Of a stretch of DNA of 64,000 bases, positions 28,510 to 36,498 are shown piece after piece; position 1 is the first letter of the stretch, and every line of letters starts with the position of its first letter. This DNA is from Sphingobacterium pedocola (GTDB lineage Bacteria > Bacteroidota > Bacteroidia > Sphingobacteriales > Sphingobacteriaceae). Under the pieces are notes generated by a model. It did not search any database. It was not told the origin of the DNA and saw nothing but the letters and a program-made list of their open reading frames with translations. A program made the position numbers and the translations under genes. The DNA lies in contig NZ_MU158690.1 of NCBI RefSeq assembly GCF_015209965.1, positions 647,515 through 711,514 of the forward strand, written 5' to 3'.

Positions 28510-29352
28510 TTATCTGACCTCAACAGGAAATACCAACTCCTCCTGTGATACTTTTTCTCCACCTTTGAACAGATTCACTTTAATCTTCCAATGACCTTTC
28601 ATCGTAAAATTGACCATTCCGCTATACCGTCCATTACCTTTGGTTGTGGCAGTTTTATTGTTCGGAGAGCCATGCCCCATATCCGGCATAAAGGGTTCTA
28701 TCTCGACCGTGTAGCCGTCCAATACCGAGAAGAGGTTATGATCCATTTTGTGAAGCGTGAAGTCAATAGGTTGGCTACCGGTCTTTACCTCCGCGGGTAA
28801 TAATAGACTAACGAACACCTGGCTATCATCTTTGGTACCTACGGGGATCGTGCGCGCAGGCTTCGCCTCTGATACAGGTAAGAGAAAAGACAAGCTATCT
28901 TTTTTGTTAAGGACTGCATGCAACATCCATCCTTCACCCATATCATCCATGTTGGCCATGATAAAGACAACTTCGGCCTTAAATAATCCGTTTCCCAAAT
29001 CGATTAAAGGGTAATAGGGCCCTCCATGAGACATCATGCCCATGTCCATGATTACATCATAATCAAGATGTGCATTTGTAACTGGACTTCCTTCGAGGTC
29101 TGTGAACTGAATATAGATTGTTTCGTTTTTACTTGTCAGACTGTCCTGTGCAAATACACTCACCTTATTATCGGTTAACGTGGTATCTGTAATTTTGGTT
29201 AATGTGCTTATATCAAACGCATTACCAGCTGTGTCAGCAGGATTCTTTTGTTGGGTCTGTGTATTGTTTCCGCACCCGGTTAAACTGTATACCAAAGCCA
29301 TAGACGCAATGCCTAAAAGCATGGATACTTTTCCAAAGTAAACTGATTTCAT
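28510..29352 (-). CDS. FixH/YtkA-like lipoprotein with Met/His-rich metal motifs
   Basis: A 280-residue lipoprotein (lipobox VYSLTGC). It has two Ig-like FixH/YtkA-type repeats (about 60-165 and 175-280) whose hairpins carry DVIMDMGMMSHGGPYYP and MPDMGHGSPNN. Met/His clusters of this kind bind copper in periplasmic proteins such as CopC/PCuAC. It is the first gene of the MbnP/MbnH run and lies just behind a palindromic operator candidate. I infer a periplasmic-face or surface copper-binding role. Confidence 0.7.
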   Translation of the reverse strand: MKSVYFGKVSMLLGIASMALVYSLTGCGNNTQTQQKNPADTAGNAFDISTLTKITDTTLTDNKVSVFAQDSLTSKNETIYIQFTDLEGSPVTNAHLDYDVIMDMGMMSHGGPYYPLIDLGNGLFKAEVVFIMANMDDMGEGWMLHAVLNKKDSLSFLLPVSEAKPARTIPVGTKDDSQVFVSLLLPAEVKTGSQPIDFTLHKMDHNLFSVLDGYTVEIEPFMPDMGHGSPNNKTATTKGNGRYSGMVNFTMKGHWKIKVNLFKGGEKVSQEELVFPVEVR

Positions 29353-29389
29353 CTGTTTATTTCCTTTTTAATGGAAGATGAGAGCTCAA

Positions 29390-29427
29390 TGTAAATAATC
29401 ATTGCCCTGTGATCAATATTATTTACA
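29390..29427. promoter_or_regulatory. Inverted-repeat operator candidate of the copper/heme run
   Basis: Perfect 10-bp arms TGTAAATAAT (29390-29399) and ATTATTTACA (29418-29427), extended by ATTG/CAAT inside. It sits 38-75 bp upstream of the FixH/YtkA-like start (29352, - strand). There is no T-run on either side, so an operator is more likely than a terminator. Confidence 0.5.
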
Positions 29428-29535
29428 TCTCGGTTTCATTCTCGATTATATTCAATGCCAAAATAGTTGTGTTGACAGCCATAAGGATAAATATACCTTT
29501 GGCCAACACAGCACTACTAAATTTATAGGGGTAAA

Positions 29536-29916
29536 TTAGACTTGGAAGCGAGGGGGACGGAAGTTATTCTTAAAATGGATAAAGCTGTAGTAGGCGCTGT
29601 AATACGTAATATATTTATGTTCTGCACGAATCAATATTTGCTCCGGGATAGTCAACTGATCTTGAATCAGGCAAATGAAGGTTTCGTATTTTAAATTTTG
29701 GGGGAGGCTTTTATCAGAAGATTTCTCATCGAGTGCCTTGAGCTTTTTCATGAGCACACATTGACCATTACAATGCATCTCAGGCCGGGTTTTATTTTCA
29801 CAAAGGTTTGCTGCAATAAATGATCGGTTACTTTCAAACCACACAAACACCCCCATGCTTCCCAGACATTGGAAAGCAAGTACAATAAGGAGCAAGAAAG
29901 ATATGATCTTTTTCAA
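29536..29916 (-). CDS. Small membrane-anchored CNGxC protein next to SCO1
   Basis: A 126-residue protein of no family I can name. One N-terminal hydrophobic segment (MKKIISFLLLIVLAFQCLG) is followed by NRSFIAANLCENK and MHCNGQCVLMKKLK. The other small protein in this window at 35112-35489 shares NR-x-[FY]IA-x-x-LC-x-N and CNG-x-C-x-L, and it too lies next to an SCO1 gene. The three conserved Cys could bind copper or form a redox pair outside the membrane. It starts 14 bp after SCO1, so it is co-transcribed. The function is inferred only from the motif and neighbour. Confidence 0.7.
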   Translation of the reverse strand: MKKIISFLLLIVLAFQCLGSMGVFVWFESNRSFIAANLCENKTRPEMHCNGQCVLMKKLKALDEKSSDKSLPQNLKYETFICLIQDQLTIPEQILIRAEHKYITYYSAYYSFIHFKNNFRPPRFQV

Positions 29917-29930
29917 TTTGGTTTAAACGT

Positions 29931-30581
29931 TTACAGTTGTTTCAATAATTTTCGGATGTCCACTATTGCCTTTCTTGCTTCTTCTTCATTCGTACCATCG
30001 TAAACACCCCTTACATACCCTTTGGTGTCTACCAATGTAAATGCGCCACTGTGGTCAAAACCTCCTGGGACATCGGGGTTTTCCTCTGCATACGAAAAGT
30101 AGCCATCCTTTCCTGCAATCGTATAAACGGCTTCCTGAGGACCATTTAAGAACCTCCAATTTAATGGCGCTCCAAGTTTTTTGGCATAATCGCGGAGAAC
30201 AGCTGGCGTATCATGTTTATCGTCAATGGTATGGGATAAAATAACAAACCGCTCTTCATGCGCAAACTCTTTTGCGATGATAAGCATGTTTTTGGCAAGT
30301 AATGGGCATATCGTGGGACAACGTGTAAAGAAAAAATCTGCCAGATATATTTTGTCGGCTAGATCCTTGTTAGAAATCCATATGCTATCCTGATCGACAA
30401 AACGGAATGTAGGAATGGTGTGGTATAGGGTGTCCTTAATGATAACACCTTCTTTTTCGACGGAAATAATTTCCTTTTCACCCACAATAGGAAGGTTACC
30501 ATTATCTTGGTTAACGCAAGAATAAAAGACAGGAATGCTAAAAAGTAAGAGCGATGCTTTGCGAAATTTGAACGACAACAT
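29931..30581 (-). CDS. SCO1/SenC/PrrC-type copper chaperone lipoprotein, copy 1
   Basis: A 216-residue lipoprotein (lipobox SIPVFYSC) with a thioredoxin fold. The copper-binding motif CPTICP is within FFTRCPTICPLLAKNM and the conserved His is in GGFDHSGAFTLVD. SCO proteins deliver or reduce copper for the CuA site of cytochrome c oxidase. No oxidase gene is in the window. It heads the - strand cluster with the CNGxC gene directly behind it. Confidence 0.92.
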   Translation of the reverse strand: MLSFKFRKASLLLFSIPVFYSCVNQDNGNLPIVGEKEIISVEKEGVIIKDTLYHTIPTFRFVDQDSIWISNKDLADKIYLADFFFTRCPTICPLLAKNMLIIAKEFAHEERFVILSHTIDDKHDTPAVLRDYAKKLGAPLNWRFLNGPQEAVYTIAGKDGYFSYAEENPDVPGGFDHSGAFTLVDTKGYVRGVYDGTNEEEARKAIVDIRKLLKQL

Positions 30582-30620
30582 ATATTCTTTTCTACTATTT
30601 GATCATACAGAAATTGTAGA

Positions 30621-30647
30621 CAAAGTTACCAATCTTTATATTGCCAA
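30621..30647 (-). promoter_or_regulatory. Promoter candidate of SCO1 copy 1
   Basis: On the - strand a -7 box TAACTTTG (30621-30628) matches TAnnTTTG. A TTG (CAA on +, 30645-30647) lies 16 bp upstream, slightly closer than the usual 19-20. Confidence 0.45.
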
Positions 30648-30652
30648 ATACT

Positions 30653-30686
30653 TATATAAGCGTGCTATTGATTTAGGTTTTCGTGC
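30653..30686 (+). repeat. 34-bp direct repeat, left copy
   Basis: Matches 34351-34384 in the same orientation with 32 of 34 bases identical; the core is AAGCGTGCTATTGATTTAG. Weaker similarity extends about 25 bp to the left of both copies. The pair brackets the HxlR-to-hydrolase segment. Confidence 0.75.
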
Positions 30687-30830
30687 AGGAAATCAAGTTA
30701 ACTGACACGTGGTACCGATAGAAACTATTTTCGCTTTAACGCGTCAACTTGCAACGCAATACCGAGCGATCTATATAACATAAAACTACTTCCGTAGGAT
30801 TTTTTTTAAACCTACTATCAGCAGGCTTCA

Positions 30831-31163
30831 TCACACTAAGTTTTGCAGTCCGAATTGAGCCAGTTGATCCACAATTGGTAAAGTTTTCAACCCCAGTTCG
30901 GTGAGCCGGTATTCTACTTTCGGGGGAATTTCGGGATAGACTTTTTTGCTGACTAGTTTATTCTCAACAAGCATATTCAATTCCTGAATCAACATTTTTT
31001 CACTAATGCCCGTAACAGCCCTTTTCAATTCACCGTACCGCATTACACCTTCGTTGATTTGGAACAATATCATTAACGTCCATTTACCGCCTAGTAAAGT
31101 TAAAGACGCTCTAACAGGGCAGCTATCATCGCAAGGTGGATTTGTTTTTAAGTTTTTTTCCAT
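30831..31163 (-). CDS. HxlR family winged-helix regulator
   Basis: A 110-residue DNA-binding protein with the HxlR core CPVRASLTLLGGKWTLMILF, a recognition-helix region (RYGELKRAVTGISEKMLIQEL) and a wing ending PPKVEYRLTELG. The N-terminal CDDSCPV holds the Cys that, in redox-sensing HxlR members (HypR/YodB type), reacts with quinones, aldehydes or oxidants. It is divergent from an NTF2-like gene and shares an overlapping promoter region with it. It probably represses that gene. Confidence 0.9.
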   Translation of the reverse strand: MEKNLKTNPPCDDSCPVRASLTLLGGKWTLMILFQINEGVMRYGELKRAVTGISEKMLIQELNMLVENKLVSKKVYPEIPPKVEYRLTELGLKTLPIVDQLAQFGLQNLV

Positions 31164-31191
31164 TGATAATCAACAATTCTAACCATCTAGT

Positions 31192-31252
31192 AAGTACCAG
31201 ATGTATAGGTAGGTACTTGTGCAAAGGTAAGTTGTTGGTTAGATTTGTACAA
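31192..31252. promoter_or_regulatory. Overlapping divergent promoters with GTAC palindromes
   Basis: + strand: TTG 31217-31219, 20 bp, then TAGATTTG 31240-31247, serving the NTF2-like gene. - strand: TTG (CAA on +, 31250-31252), 20 bp, then TACCTTTG (31222-31229), serving hxlR. An inverted repeat AAGTACC/GGTACTT (31192-31198, 31212-31218) and a TTGTACAA palindrome (31246-31253) could be HxlR sites. Confidence 0.6.
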
Positions 31253-31347
31253 ATGTTAATTACTAAAATGCACGCTCACAAATTCAACGTAATATACGAA
31301 GTAAAGAAATAAGGTGAAGAAAACAGTACTTTAAAAAAATAGATATT

Positions 31348-31737
31348 ATGACAGCAATAGAAGTAGTAACGGCTTACTCAGTAGCCCTCTCGCAAGGAGA
31401 CATTCCTACCGCGTTTTCACATTTCAGTCCGGGTGCCAAATGGCACCAGCCGGGAATCCATCAATTTGCCGGAACAAAAACAGGGCTCGAATCCATTGGC
31501 AAAATGCTTAGCGAAATGATGGCTATAACCCAAGGTTCATTGGCAATCAATCCAACAGGAGCGTTGATGTCCAATGAAAATTTAGTTTCGTTCCCTGTTC
31601 ATTTTACTGGTAAAATTGGTGATAGAACAGTGGATATGAATGGTGTCGATTTGTTTGAAGTTGTGGATGGAAAAATTGTCCAGGTTTGGTTGTTTTCAGA
31701 AGACCAAGCTGCTGAAGACGATTTTTGGGGAAATTAG
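31348..31737 (+). CDS. NTF2-like/SnoaL-like small protein
   Basis: A 129-residue cytosolic protein of the NTF2-like (SnoaL-type) fold: an N-terminal helix (TAIEVVTAYSVALSQGD), then AFSHFSPGAKWHQPG and a beta-sheet ending FEVVDGKIVQVWLFSEDQ. Members are often small-molecule isomerases, lyases or detoxification partners; nothing here fixes a substrate. It is divergent from HxlR, a pairing common for reactive-electrophile-responsive genes. Confidence 0.8.
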   Translation: MTAIEVVTAYSVALSQGDIPTAFSHFSPGAKWHQPGIHQFAGTKTGLESIGKMLSEMMAITQGSLAINPTGALMSNENLVSFPVHFTGKIGDRTVDMNGVDLFEVVDGKIVQVWLFSEDQAAEDDFWGN

Positions 31738-31752
31738 CATCATGCGATCTTA

Positions 31753-31796
31753 AAACGAGGACGCTTGGTTTGAAGGGCCTTCCGTCTTCGTTTTTT
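31753..31796 (+). terminator. Rho-independent terminator after the NTF2-like gene
   Basis: A 9-bp stem ACGAGGACG/CGTCTTCGT (one G:U pair; right arm 31783-31791) has a loop of about 19 nt and is followed by an unbroken T-run. Confidence 0.7.
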
Positions 31797-31943
31797 ATAA
31801 ATGAAAAAAGCCAAAGAAGTGTGTACCATCGGTAAAGCATTATAAACCTAAATGGGTAAACAGGCAACACAAATACAATAACAGGTAGGCTTAAAATTGT
31901 TATCGATAGCGAAAGCTGGAAAAGCAGTTACAACCAAAAGTTT

Positions 31944-31951
31944 ATCTTTGT
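31944..31951 (+). promoter_or_regulatory. -7 box candidate of the DsbA/FrnE-like gene
   Basis: TATCTTTG matches TAnnTTTG and lies 44 bp before the start codon. No good TTG is seen 19-20 bp upstream. Confidence 0.4.
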
Positions 31952-31994
31952 ATGTTGGTAATCCTATTTCATAATAACGATAAATACTTTAAAA

Positions 31995-32702
31995 ATGAAG
32001 GTAGAAATTTGGAGTGATGTAATTTGTCCGTTCTGTTACATCGGAAAACGAAATTTTGAAACGGCTTTGGAACAATTTGCAGAAAGGAAAAACATTGAAG
32101 TAATCTGGAAAAGTTTCCAACTGGATGCGTCAATTCCGGAAGTGGCTACTGAAAGCTATGCCGAATATTTGGTAAAGCGAAAAGGAATGGCTGCAGAACA
32201 GGTTCAAGGAATGTTGACTAATGTAACAGAAATGGCTTCGCAAGTGGGATTAGATTATCATTTGGATCAATCTGTAATCGTGAATTCGCAAAAAGCCCAT
32301 CAATTGATACAATTTGCAAAATCAAAAGAACTGGGTAACGAAGCCGAAGAACGTTTATTTAGCGCTTTTTTTACCGAGAGCAAAAATATTGCTGATACCG
32401 AAACCCTCGTCCGATTAGGTAAGGATTTCGGTTTGGAAGAAAGCGAACTAAAAGCCAGTCTGGAAGACGAAAAATATAAATATGAGATAACTCAAGATAT
32501 TCAGGAAGCTCAAAACATTGGAGTTACGGGTGTTCCATTCTTTGTTTTTGATCGAAAATATGCTGTTTCTGGCGCACAACCCGCAGAAGTGTTTTTACAA
32601 AGTTTAAACAAGTCATTTTCTGAATGGAGAACGTCTAACCCTGGAGCTACGCTGGCAGTTACACAAGCAAATAGCTGTAATATTGATGGTAGTTGTGGCT
32701 AA
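31995..32702 (+). CDS. DsbA/FrnE-like thioredoxin-fold oxidoreductase
   Basis: A 235-residue cytosolic protein of the FrnE/DsbA (2-hydroxychromene-2-carboxylate isomerase-like) family. The thioredoxin strand and active site are MKVEIWSDVICPFCYIGKRN with CPFC at about 11-14. A helical insert follows, then the cis-Pro loop TGVTGVPFFVFDRKYAVSGA near 175-195. There is no signal peptide. The Cys-containing tail (NSCNIDGSCG) is unusual. Neighbours with an HxlR regulator and a cysteine hydrolase point to a stress or detoxification set. Confidence 0.88.
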   Translation: MKVEIWSDVICPFCYIGKRNFETALEQFAERKNIEVIWKSFQLDASIPEVATESYAEYLVKRKGMAAEQVQGMLTNVTEMASQVGLDYHLDQSVIVNSQKAHQLIQFAKSKELGNEAEERLFSAFFTESKNIADTETLVRLGKDFGLEESELKASLEDEKYKYEITQDIQEAQNIGVTGVPFFVFDRKYAVSGAQPAEVFLQSLNKSFSEWRTSNPGATLAVTQANSCNIDGSCG

Positions 32703-32807
32703 TCTGTACTGCTTGTTTTTTTGCTCAGTGATTCAGCATCTGCAAAATGATACCACCCATTTAGGAGATTTAAAAAAGTGTATTGGCGATAATCAAAGAA
32801 AAAATAG

Positions 32808-33680
32808 TTGGAAACAATAAAATTTAACAAGACAGAATGCGGTGTAGATTTTCTGCTCAACGTACTTCCTGCCGATGAAATCGGGGCGGCATATCTTAGT
32901 CAAAAATTGTTTAATACAGATTATTTTGAAATCGTTTTTTTTAAGAAAGGTAGCGGTCAGCTTATCCTCAATTACCAAAAAATAAATATCGGGGACAACA
33001 GTATTGTTTTTATTTCTCCTTTTCAAAAACGCCAATGGAAACTTGATGCCGAAAATTTTGATTTTACCGTTTTGGTTTTTCAAGAAGATTTTTTAAATGA
33101 ATTCTTCTCCGATAAACTGTTTACCTACCGTTTATCTTATTTCTATCAGTTGGAATTTCCTTTAAGTATGGAAGTTGAGAAAGAAAACATAGAAAGGTAT
33201 TGTGTCTTGTTATCAGAAATTAAAGCAGAATTACGGAAAACTAAGATAGACAGTGTGCATATCATCCGTTCCCTAATCTATTACCTTTTACAGAAATTGA
33301 ACAGAGTGTATGCCGAGAAGCATCATTTATCATTAAAAAATCAAGAAAACAATTATGCATTTCAATTCAAAAAACTGATTGAAACGAATATCGAACATAA
33401 ACAGCGAATCATCGATTATACAGAATTAATGGGCATCAGTCGTATCACCCTAAACAAATCGGTAAAAGGCCAGTTCAATTTGACAGCAACGGATCTGTTA
33501 AAGCAAAGACTGCTTATAGAAATCAAAGATTACCTCATCCATTCTGAAATGACCGTTTCGGAAATAGCTTACAAACTCCATATTTCAGAGCCCAACCATT
33601 TGATGCGTTTTTTTAAGAAGCAAACAGGGATGACGACCAGCGAATTTTTAGCGGATTATCAAAATGGTATCATTTCCTAG
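32808..33680 (+). CDS. AraC family regulator
   Basis: A 290-residue regulator: N-terminal cupin-like sensor (about 1-140) and a C-terminal double helix-turn-helix (about 190-285) with LMGISRITLNKSVKG and the AraC signature SEIAYKLHISEPNHLMRFFKKQTGMT. The start is a TTG (32808) directly behind an in-frame TAG; no ATG or GTG is available near the N-terminus, so either TTG is used or the start is damaged. The hydrolase 60 bp downstream is a likely target. Confidence 0.85.
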   Translation: METIKFNKTECGVDFLLNVLPADEIGAAYLSQKLFNTDYFEIVFFKKGSGQLILNYQKINIGDNSIVFISPFQKRQWKLDAENFDFTVLVFQEDFLNEFFSDKLFTYRLSYFYQLEFPLSMEVEKENIERYCVLLSEIKAELRKTKIDSVHIIRSLIYYLLQKLNRVYAEKHHLSLKNQENNYAFQFKKLIETNIEHKQRIIDYTELMGISRITLNKSVKGQFNLTATDLLKQRLLIEIKDYLIHSEMTVSEIAYKLHISEPNHLMRFFKKQTGMTTSEFLADYQNGIIS

Positions 33681-33687
33681 CGATTTG

Positions 33688-33721
33688 GTATGATCGGTCA
33701 TACTGGTGTTTGCTAATTTTG
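33688..33721 (+). promoter_or_regulatory. Promoter and operator candidate of the cysteine hydrolase gene
   Basis: An inverted repeat GTATGA-TCGG-TCATAC (33688-33703) lies 10 bp before a -7 box TAATTTTG (33714-33721). The start codon follows at 33743. Confidence 0.5.
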
Positions 33722-33742
33722 TTATACAAAAAATAAATGATT

Positions 33743-34294
33743 ATGAGCAAACAAGCATTAATTGTTATCGACATCCAGAACGAATATTTCGAAAACGGAG
33801 CACTTCCGCTGGTAAACCCTGAAACGGCGAGTCTAAATGCCCGCAAGGTTCTGGACCATTTCAGAGCAAACAATTTACCCGTTGCACACATCCAACACGT
33901 ATCAGCAGACCCCGAAGCATTGCCGATTTTTGTTGAAGGAACTTCTGGTGTAGAAATCCACGAAAATGTGAAACCAGTTAACGAGGAAAAAGTTTTTCAA
34001 AAGTATTATCCAAATAGTTTTAGAGAAACAGGCCTTTTGGATTATTTAAAAGAAAATGACGTAACCGAAGTTGTTATTACAGGAATGATGACCCATATGT
34101 GTGTAGATGCAACCACACGAGCTGCATTTGATTATGGCTACAAATGTACGGTTCTAGGAGATACTTGTGCTTCACGGGATTTGGAAATCAACGGAAAAAC
34201 CATAAAAGCCGATGACGTACACCACGCATTTTTAGCCGCATTAGCGTTTTTCTATGCGGAGATAAAGAGTGCCGAAGATTTTCTATCTGCATAA
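33743..34294 (+). CDS. Isochorismatase-family cysteine hydrolase
   Basis: About 183 residues; I use the second ATG (MSKQALIVIDIQNEYF) rather than 33737. Catalytic residues of the family are visible: Asp in VIDIQNEY, Lys in KVFQKYYPNSF and the nucleophilic Cys in TGMMTHMCVDATTRAAFDYG. The family hydrolyses amides or enol ethers (nicotinamide, isochorismate, N-carbamoyl compounds); the substrate is unknown. It lies behind an AraC regulator with its own promoter. Confidence 0.88.
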   Translation: MSKQALIVIDIQNEYFENGALPLVNPETASLNARKVLDHFRANNLPVAHIQHVSADPEALPIFVEGTSGVEIHENVKPVNEEKVFQKYYPNSFRETGLLDYLKENDVTEVVITGMMTHMCVDATTRAAFDYGYKCTVLGDTCASRDLEINGKTIKADDVHHAFLAALAFFYAEIKSAEDFLSA

Positions 34295-34350
34295 CGCAGC
34301 AACAGAATAAAAAAGAAAGATTAATACCATCTTACGTATTTTTTGATATA

Positions 34351-34384
34351 TACATAAGCGTGCTATTGATTTAGATTTTCGTGC
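34351..34384 (+). repeat. 34-bp direct repeat, right copy
   Basis: Same-strand copy of 30653-30686 with two mismatches. It lies 100 bp upstream of the second SCO1 gene. Confidence 0.75.
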
Positions 34385-34483
34385 TTAGAGCAGTATAAAT
34401 AGGCTATCATACGCAGATGAAGAAAAAATCAAGCTAAGAAAGCGTATATTTGAAGTGTAAAAATTCTAATCTTTGCGCGTTTT

Positions 34484-35086
34484 ATGAGAATAGTCTTTCT
34501 GTTGTTAGTGGTATCGTTCATTTTTAGCTGTTGTCAGGAGAACAAATTGCCTTATTTAGGCACGCCAATAATGAAGGGAGGTGCTGCCGTTTATCCCACA
34601 ATAGATCCATTTACAATGCGCAATCAAGACGGTATGGAAGTATCTTTCAATAGTTTGAAAAGCAAGATCCATGTGGCATCGTTTATTTTTCTTTCCTGTC
34701 CGACAATTTGTCCCCAGATGAGCGTTCAGATGAAAAAGGTGCAGGAGAAAACCCAGGGCATGGACGACGTGCTTCTTCTTTCGTTTAGCATTGATCCGAC
34801 ACGGGATACTATACCTGCTCTAAGGTCGTACGCGACTAAAATAGGAGCTAAAGATAACAAGTGGCATTTTCTGCATGGGAATCAGGAAGACGTTATGCGT
34901 TTGGCGGAAAAATCCTATTATGCCATAGCATATCCCGATAGCCTGGCACCGGGAGGTTTTACACACAGCGGAGGTCTGCTTTTGGTCGATAAAGAGCTTC
35001 AAATCAGAGGTGTGTATGATGGTACATCAAACGAAGAAACCAAACGGCTTTTGAAAGACATCGCTACCCTAAGGAAGGAAACCTAG
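34484..35086 (+). CDS. SCO1/SenC/PrrC-type copper chaperone lipoprotein, copy 2
   Basis: A 200-residue lipoprotein (lipobox FIFSC) with thioredoxin fold. The copper motif CPTICP is in FLSCPTICPQMSVQM and the conserved His in GGFTHSGGLLLVD. It is a diverged paralogue of the - strand SCO1 gene. As there, a small CNGxC gene follows immediately (25 bp). Confidence 0.92.
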   Translation: MRIVFLLLVVSFIFSCCQENKLPYLGTPIMKGGAAVYPTIDPFTMRNQDGMEVSFNSLKSKIHVASFIFLSCPTICPQMSVQMKKVQEKTQGMDDVLLLSFSIDPTRDTIPALRSYATKIGAKDNKWHFLHGNQEDVMRLAEKSYYAIAYPDSLAPGGFTHSGGLLLVDKELQIRGVYDGTSNEETKRLLKDIATLRKET

Positions 35087-35111
35087 TTTTATTTATTAGA
35101 TTCGCACAGTT

Positions 35112-35489
35112 TTGAGGAAATTCATGTACATATCGTTGCTTTTGGCTGTTACCATGCAGTCCACGAGTAGTATATGGATATATATGGGTTTTCAGCTCAA
35201 CCGCGATTACATCGCAGGCCAGCTATGTATCAATCGATTTGAAACCATTCCTGTATGTAATGGATCTTGTTATCTGGAAGAAAGGATTAAATCGGAAAAG
35301 AGTAACGAGGGTGTACAGATAACAGTTAAGTTGCTCGAGGTTGTAATGGTTTTACCTCTTTTTGACCATTTCCACGAAAAACCTATTCAACAACCCAGTG
35401 AAGACATCGTTTTTACACCGACTTTTTCCGATCCGTTGTCTAACGGATTTTACTTTAGTATCTTCAAGCCACCGGTATTCCTTAGCTAA
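35112..35489 (+). CDS. Small membrane-anchored CNGxC protein, second copy
   Basis: A 125-residue protein with an N-terminal hydrophobic segment, then NRDYIAGQLCINR and PVCNGSCYLEERIK. These align with the conserved Cys positions of the protein at 29536-29916 while the C-terminal half does not. The start is TTG at 35112 (giving MRKFMYIS, a good positive n-region) or ATG at 35124. Gene order SCO1-CNGxC is the same as in the other module. No named family is recognised. Confidence 0.68.
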   Translation: MRKFMYISLLLAVTMQSTSSIWIYMGFQLNRDYIAGQLCINRFETIPVCNGSCYLEERIKSEKSNEGVQITVKLLEVVMVLPLFDHFHEKPIQQPSEDIVFTPTFSDPLSNGFYFSIFKPPVFLS

Positions 35490-35527
35490 TTGATCTATCG
35501 ATTATTTTAAGTTAAGGAAATATTATT

Positions 35528-36397
35528 ATGGTTGTCAGAACAGATGAAATAAGCGTTTTGACACTGGAAGATATGGGAAGTCCTAATATAGGTTTCATCA
35601 TTTCTCCGCTTCGCACCTTTAACCAGCAGTATAGTTTTCTGTCCTTACCCAATCAAAGAATGTTTTATACAATCATCTATTTTGAGGAAGAAGGAGGGAG
35701 ATTTACCATCGATCAATCGATCGTACAGGTTGAAAAAGGAGAAGCGTTGGCCATTGCCCCATCCAGTGTCTGCACATTTAAAATAAATAAAGAAGCGAAA
35801 GGTTGGGTTTTGTCTTTTACAGATGCTTTTTTTTCAAAGCGCTATAACGATAATGTTTTGTGCGATTTTTCATTTCTAAAAGGAAATACGCTATGTAAAC
35901 AGTTTGAGAATGCGGAAGATATGCAGCGGTTGTATATGATAATTGATGCGATGTATGACGAGTTTATACGTTCGGGAACTGATTCCAAGACGATCTTACG
36001 TTCCTATCTGAATATTGTACTCGGTATTTTGGGGAGATCCAATGGTTTAACAGTTGATATTCCCTACAATAGAGAGAAAGAGAGTAAGATAAGAATGTTT
36101 GAAAAGTTGTTAGAGGAATATTACAAACTGGAGAGATTTCCGTCCTTTTACGCTGAAAAATTGAATATATCCACTAATTACCTAAACCGTATCTGTAAAG
36201 AAGGGCGAAACAGAAGTATTGGAGAAATAATAAGAGATAGGATACTCCTGGAAGCGGAACGATTGCTCTTTCATACGTTCAAAACCGTATCGGAGGTTTC
36301 ATTTGAACTTGGATTCGACAGCGCTTCTTATTTTATTACATTTTTCAAAAAGAAGCACGGGGTCAGTCCAGAAGAATATCGAAAAATGCATCGATAA
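35528..36397 (+). CDS. AraC family regulator
   Basis: A 289-residue protein: N-terminal cupin-type sensor (about 1-145) and C-terminal AraC DNA-binding domain with FYAEKLNISTNYLNRICKEG (first HTH) and SEVSFELGFDSASYFITFFK (second HTH). It lies 38 bp after the second CNGxC gene. Its control target is not evident; it may regulate the SCO1/CNGxC module or be unrelated. Confidence 0.88.
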   Translation: MVVRTDEISVLTLEDMGSPNIGFIISPLRTFNQQYSFLSLPNQRMFYTIIYFEEEGGRFTIDQSIVQVEKGEALAIAPSSVCTFKINKEAKGWVLSFTDAFFSKRYNDNVLCDFSFLKGNTLCKQFENAEDMQRLYMIIDAMYDEFIRSGTDSKTILRSYLNIVLGILGRSNGLTVDIPYNREKESKIRMFEKLLEEYYKLERFPSFYAEKLNISTNYLNRICKEGRNRSIGEIIRDRILLEAERLLFHTFKTVSEVSFELGFDSASYFITFFKKKHGVSPEEYRKMHR

Positions 36398-36498
36398 GCG
36401 GATAGCTTATTAAGCCCACGAGATATCAATTTGCTGTTTTATCCAAACGGATGAGTATTTTTGCATCTCAAAAAGCGAAGTTTTTCGTGATGTGTATA

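Noticed and set aside
29472..29501. Good + strand promoter match (TTG, 19 bp, TACCTTTG) pointing into the 3' end of the CNGxC gene
   Set aside because: It would only make an antisense RNA; a single consensus match without other support is not enough.
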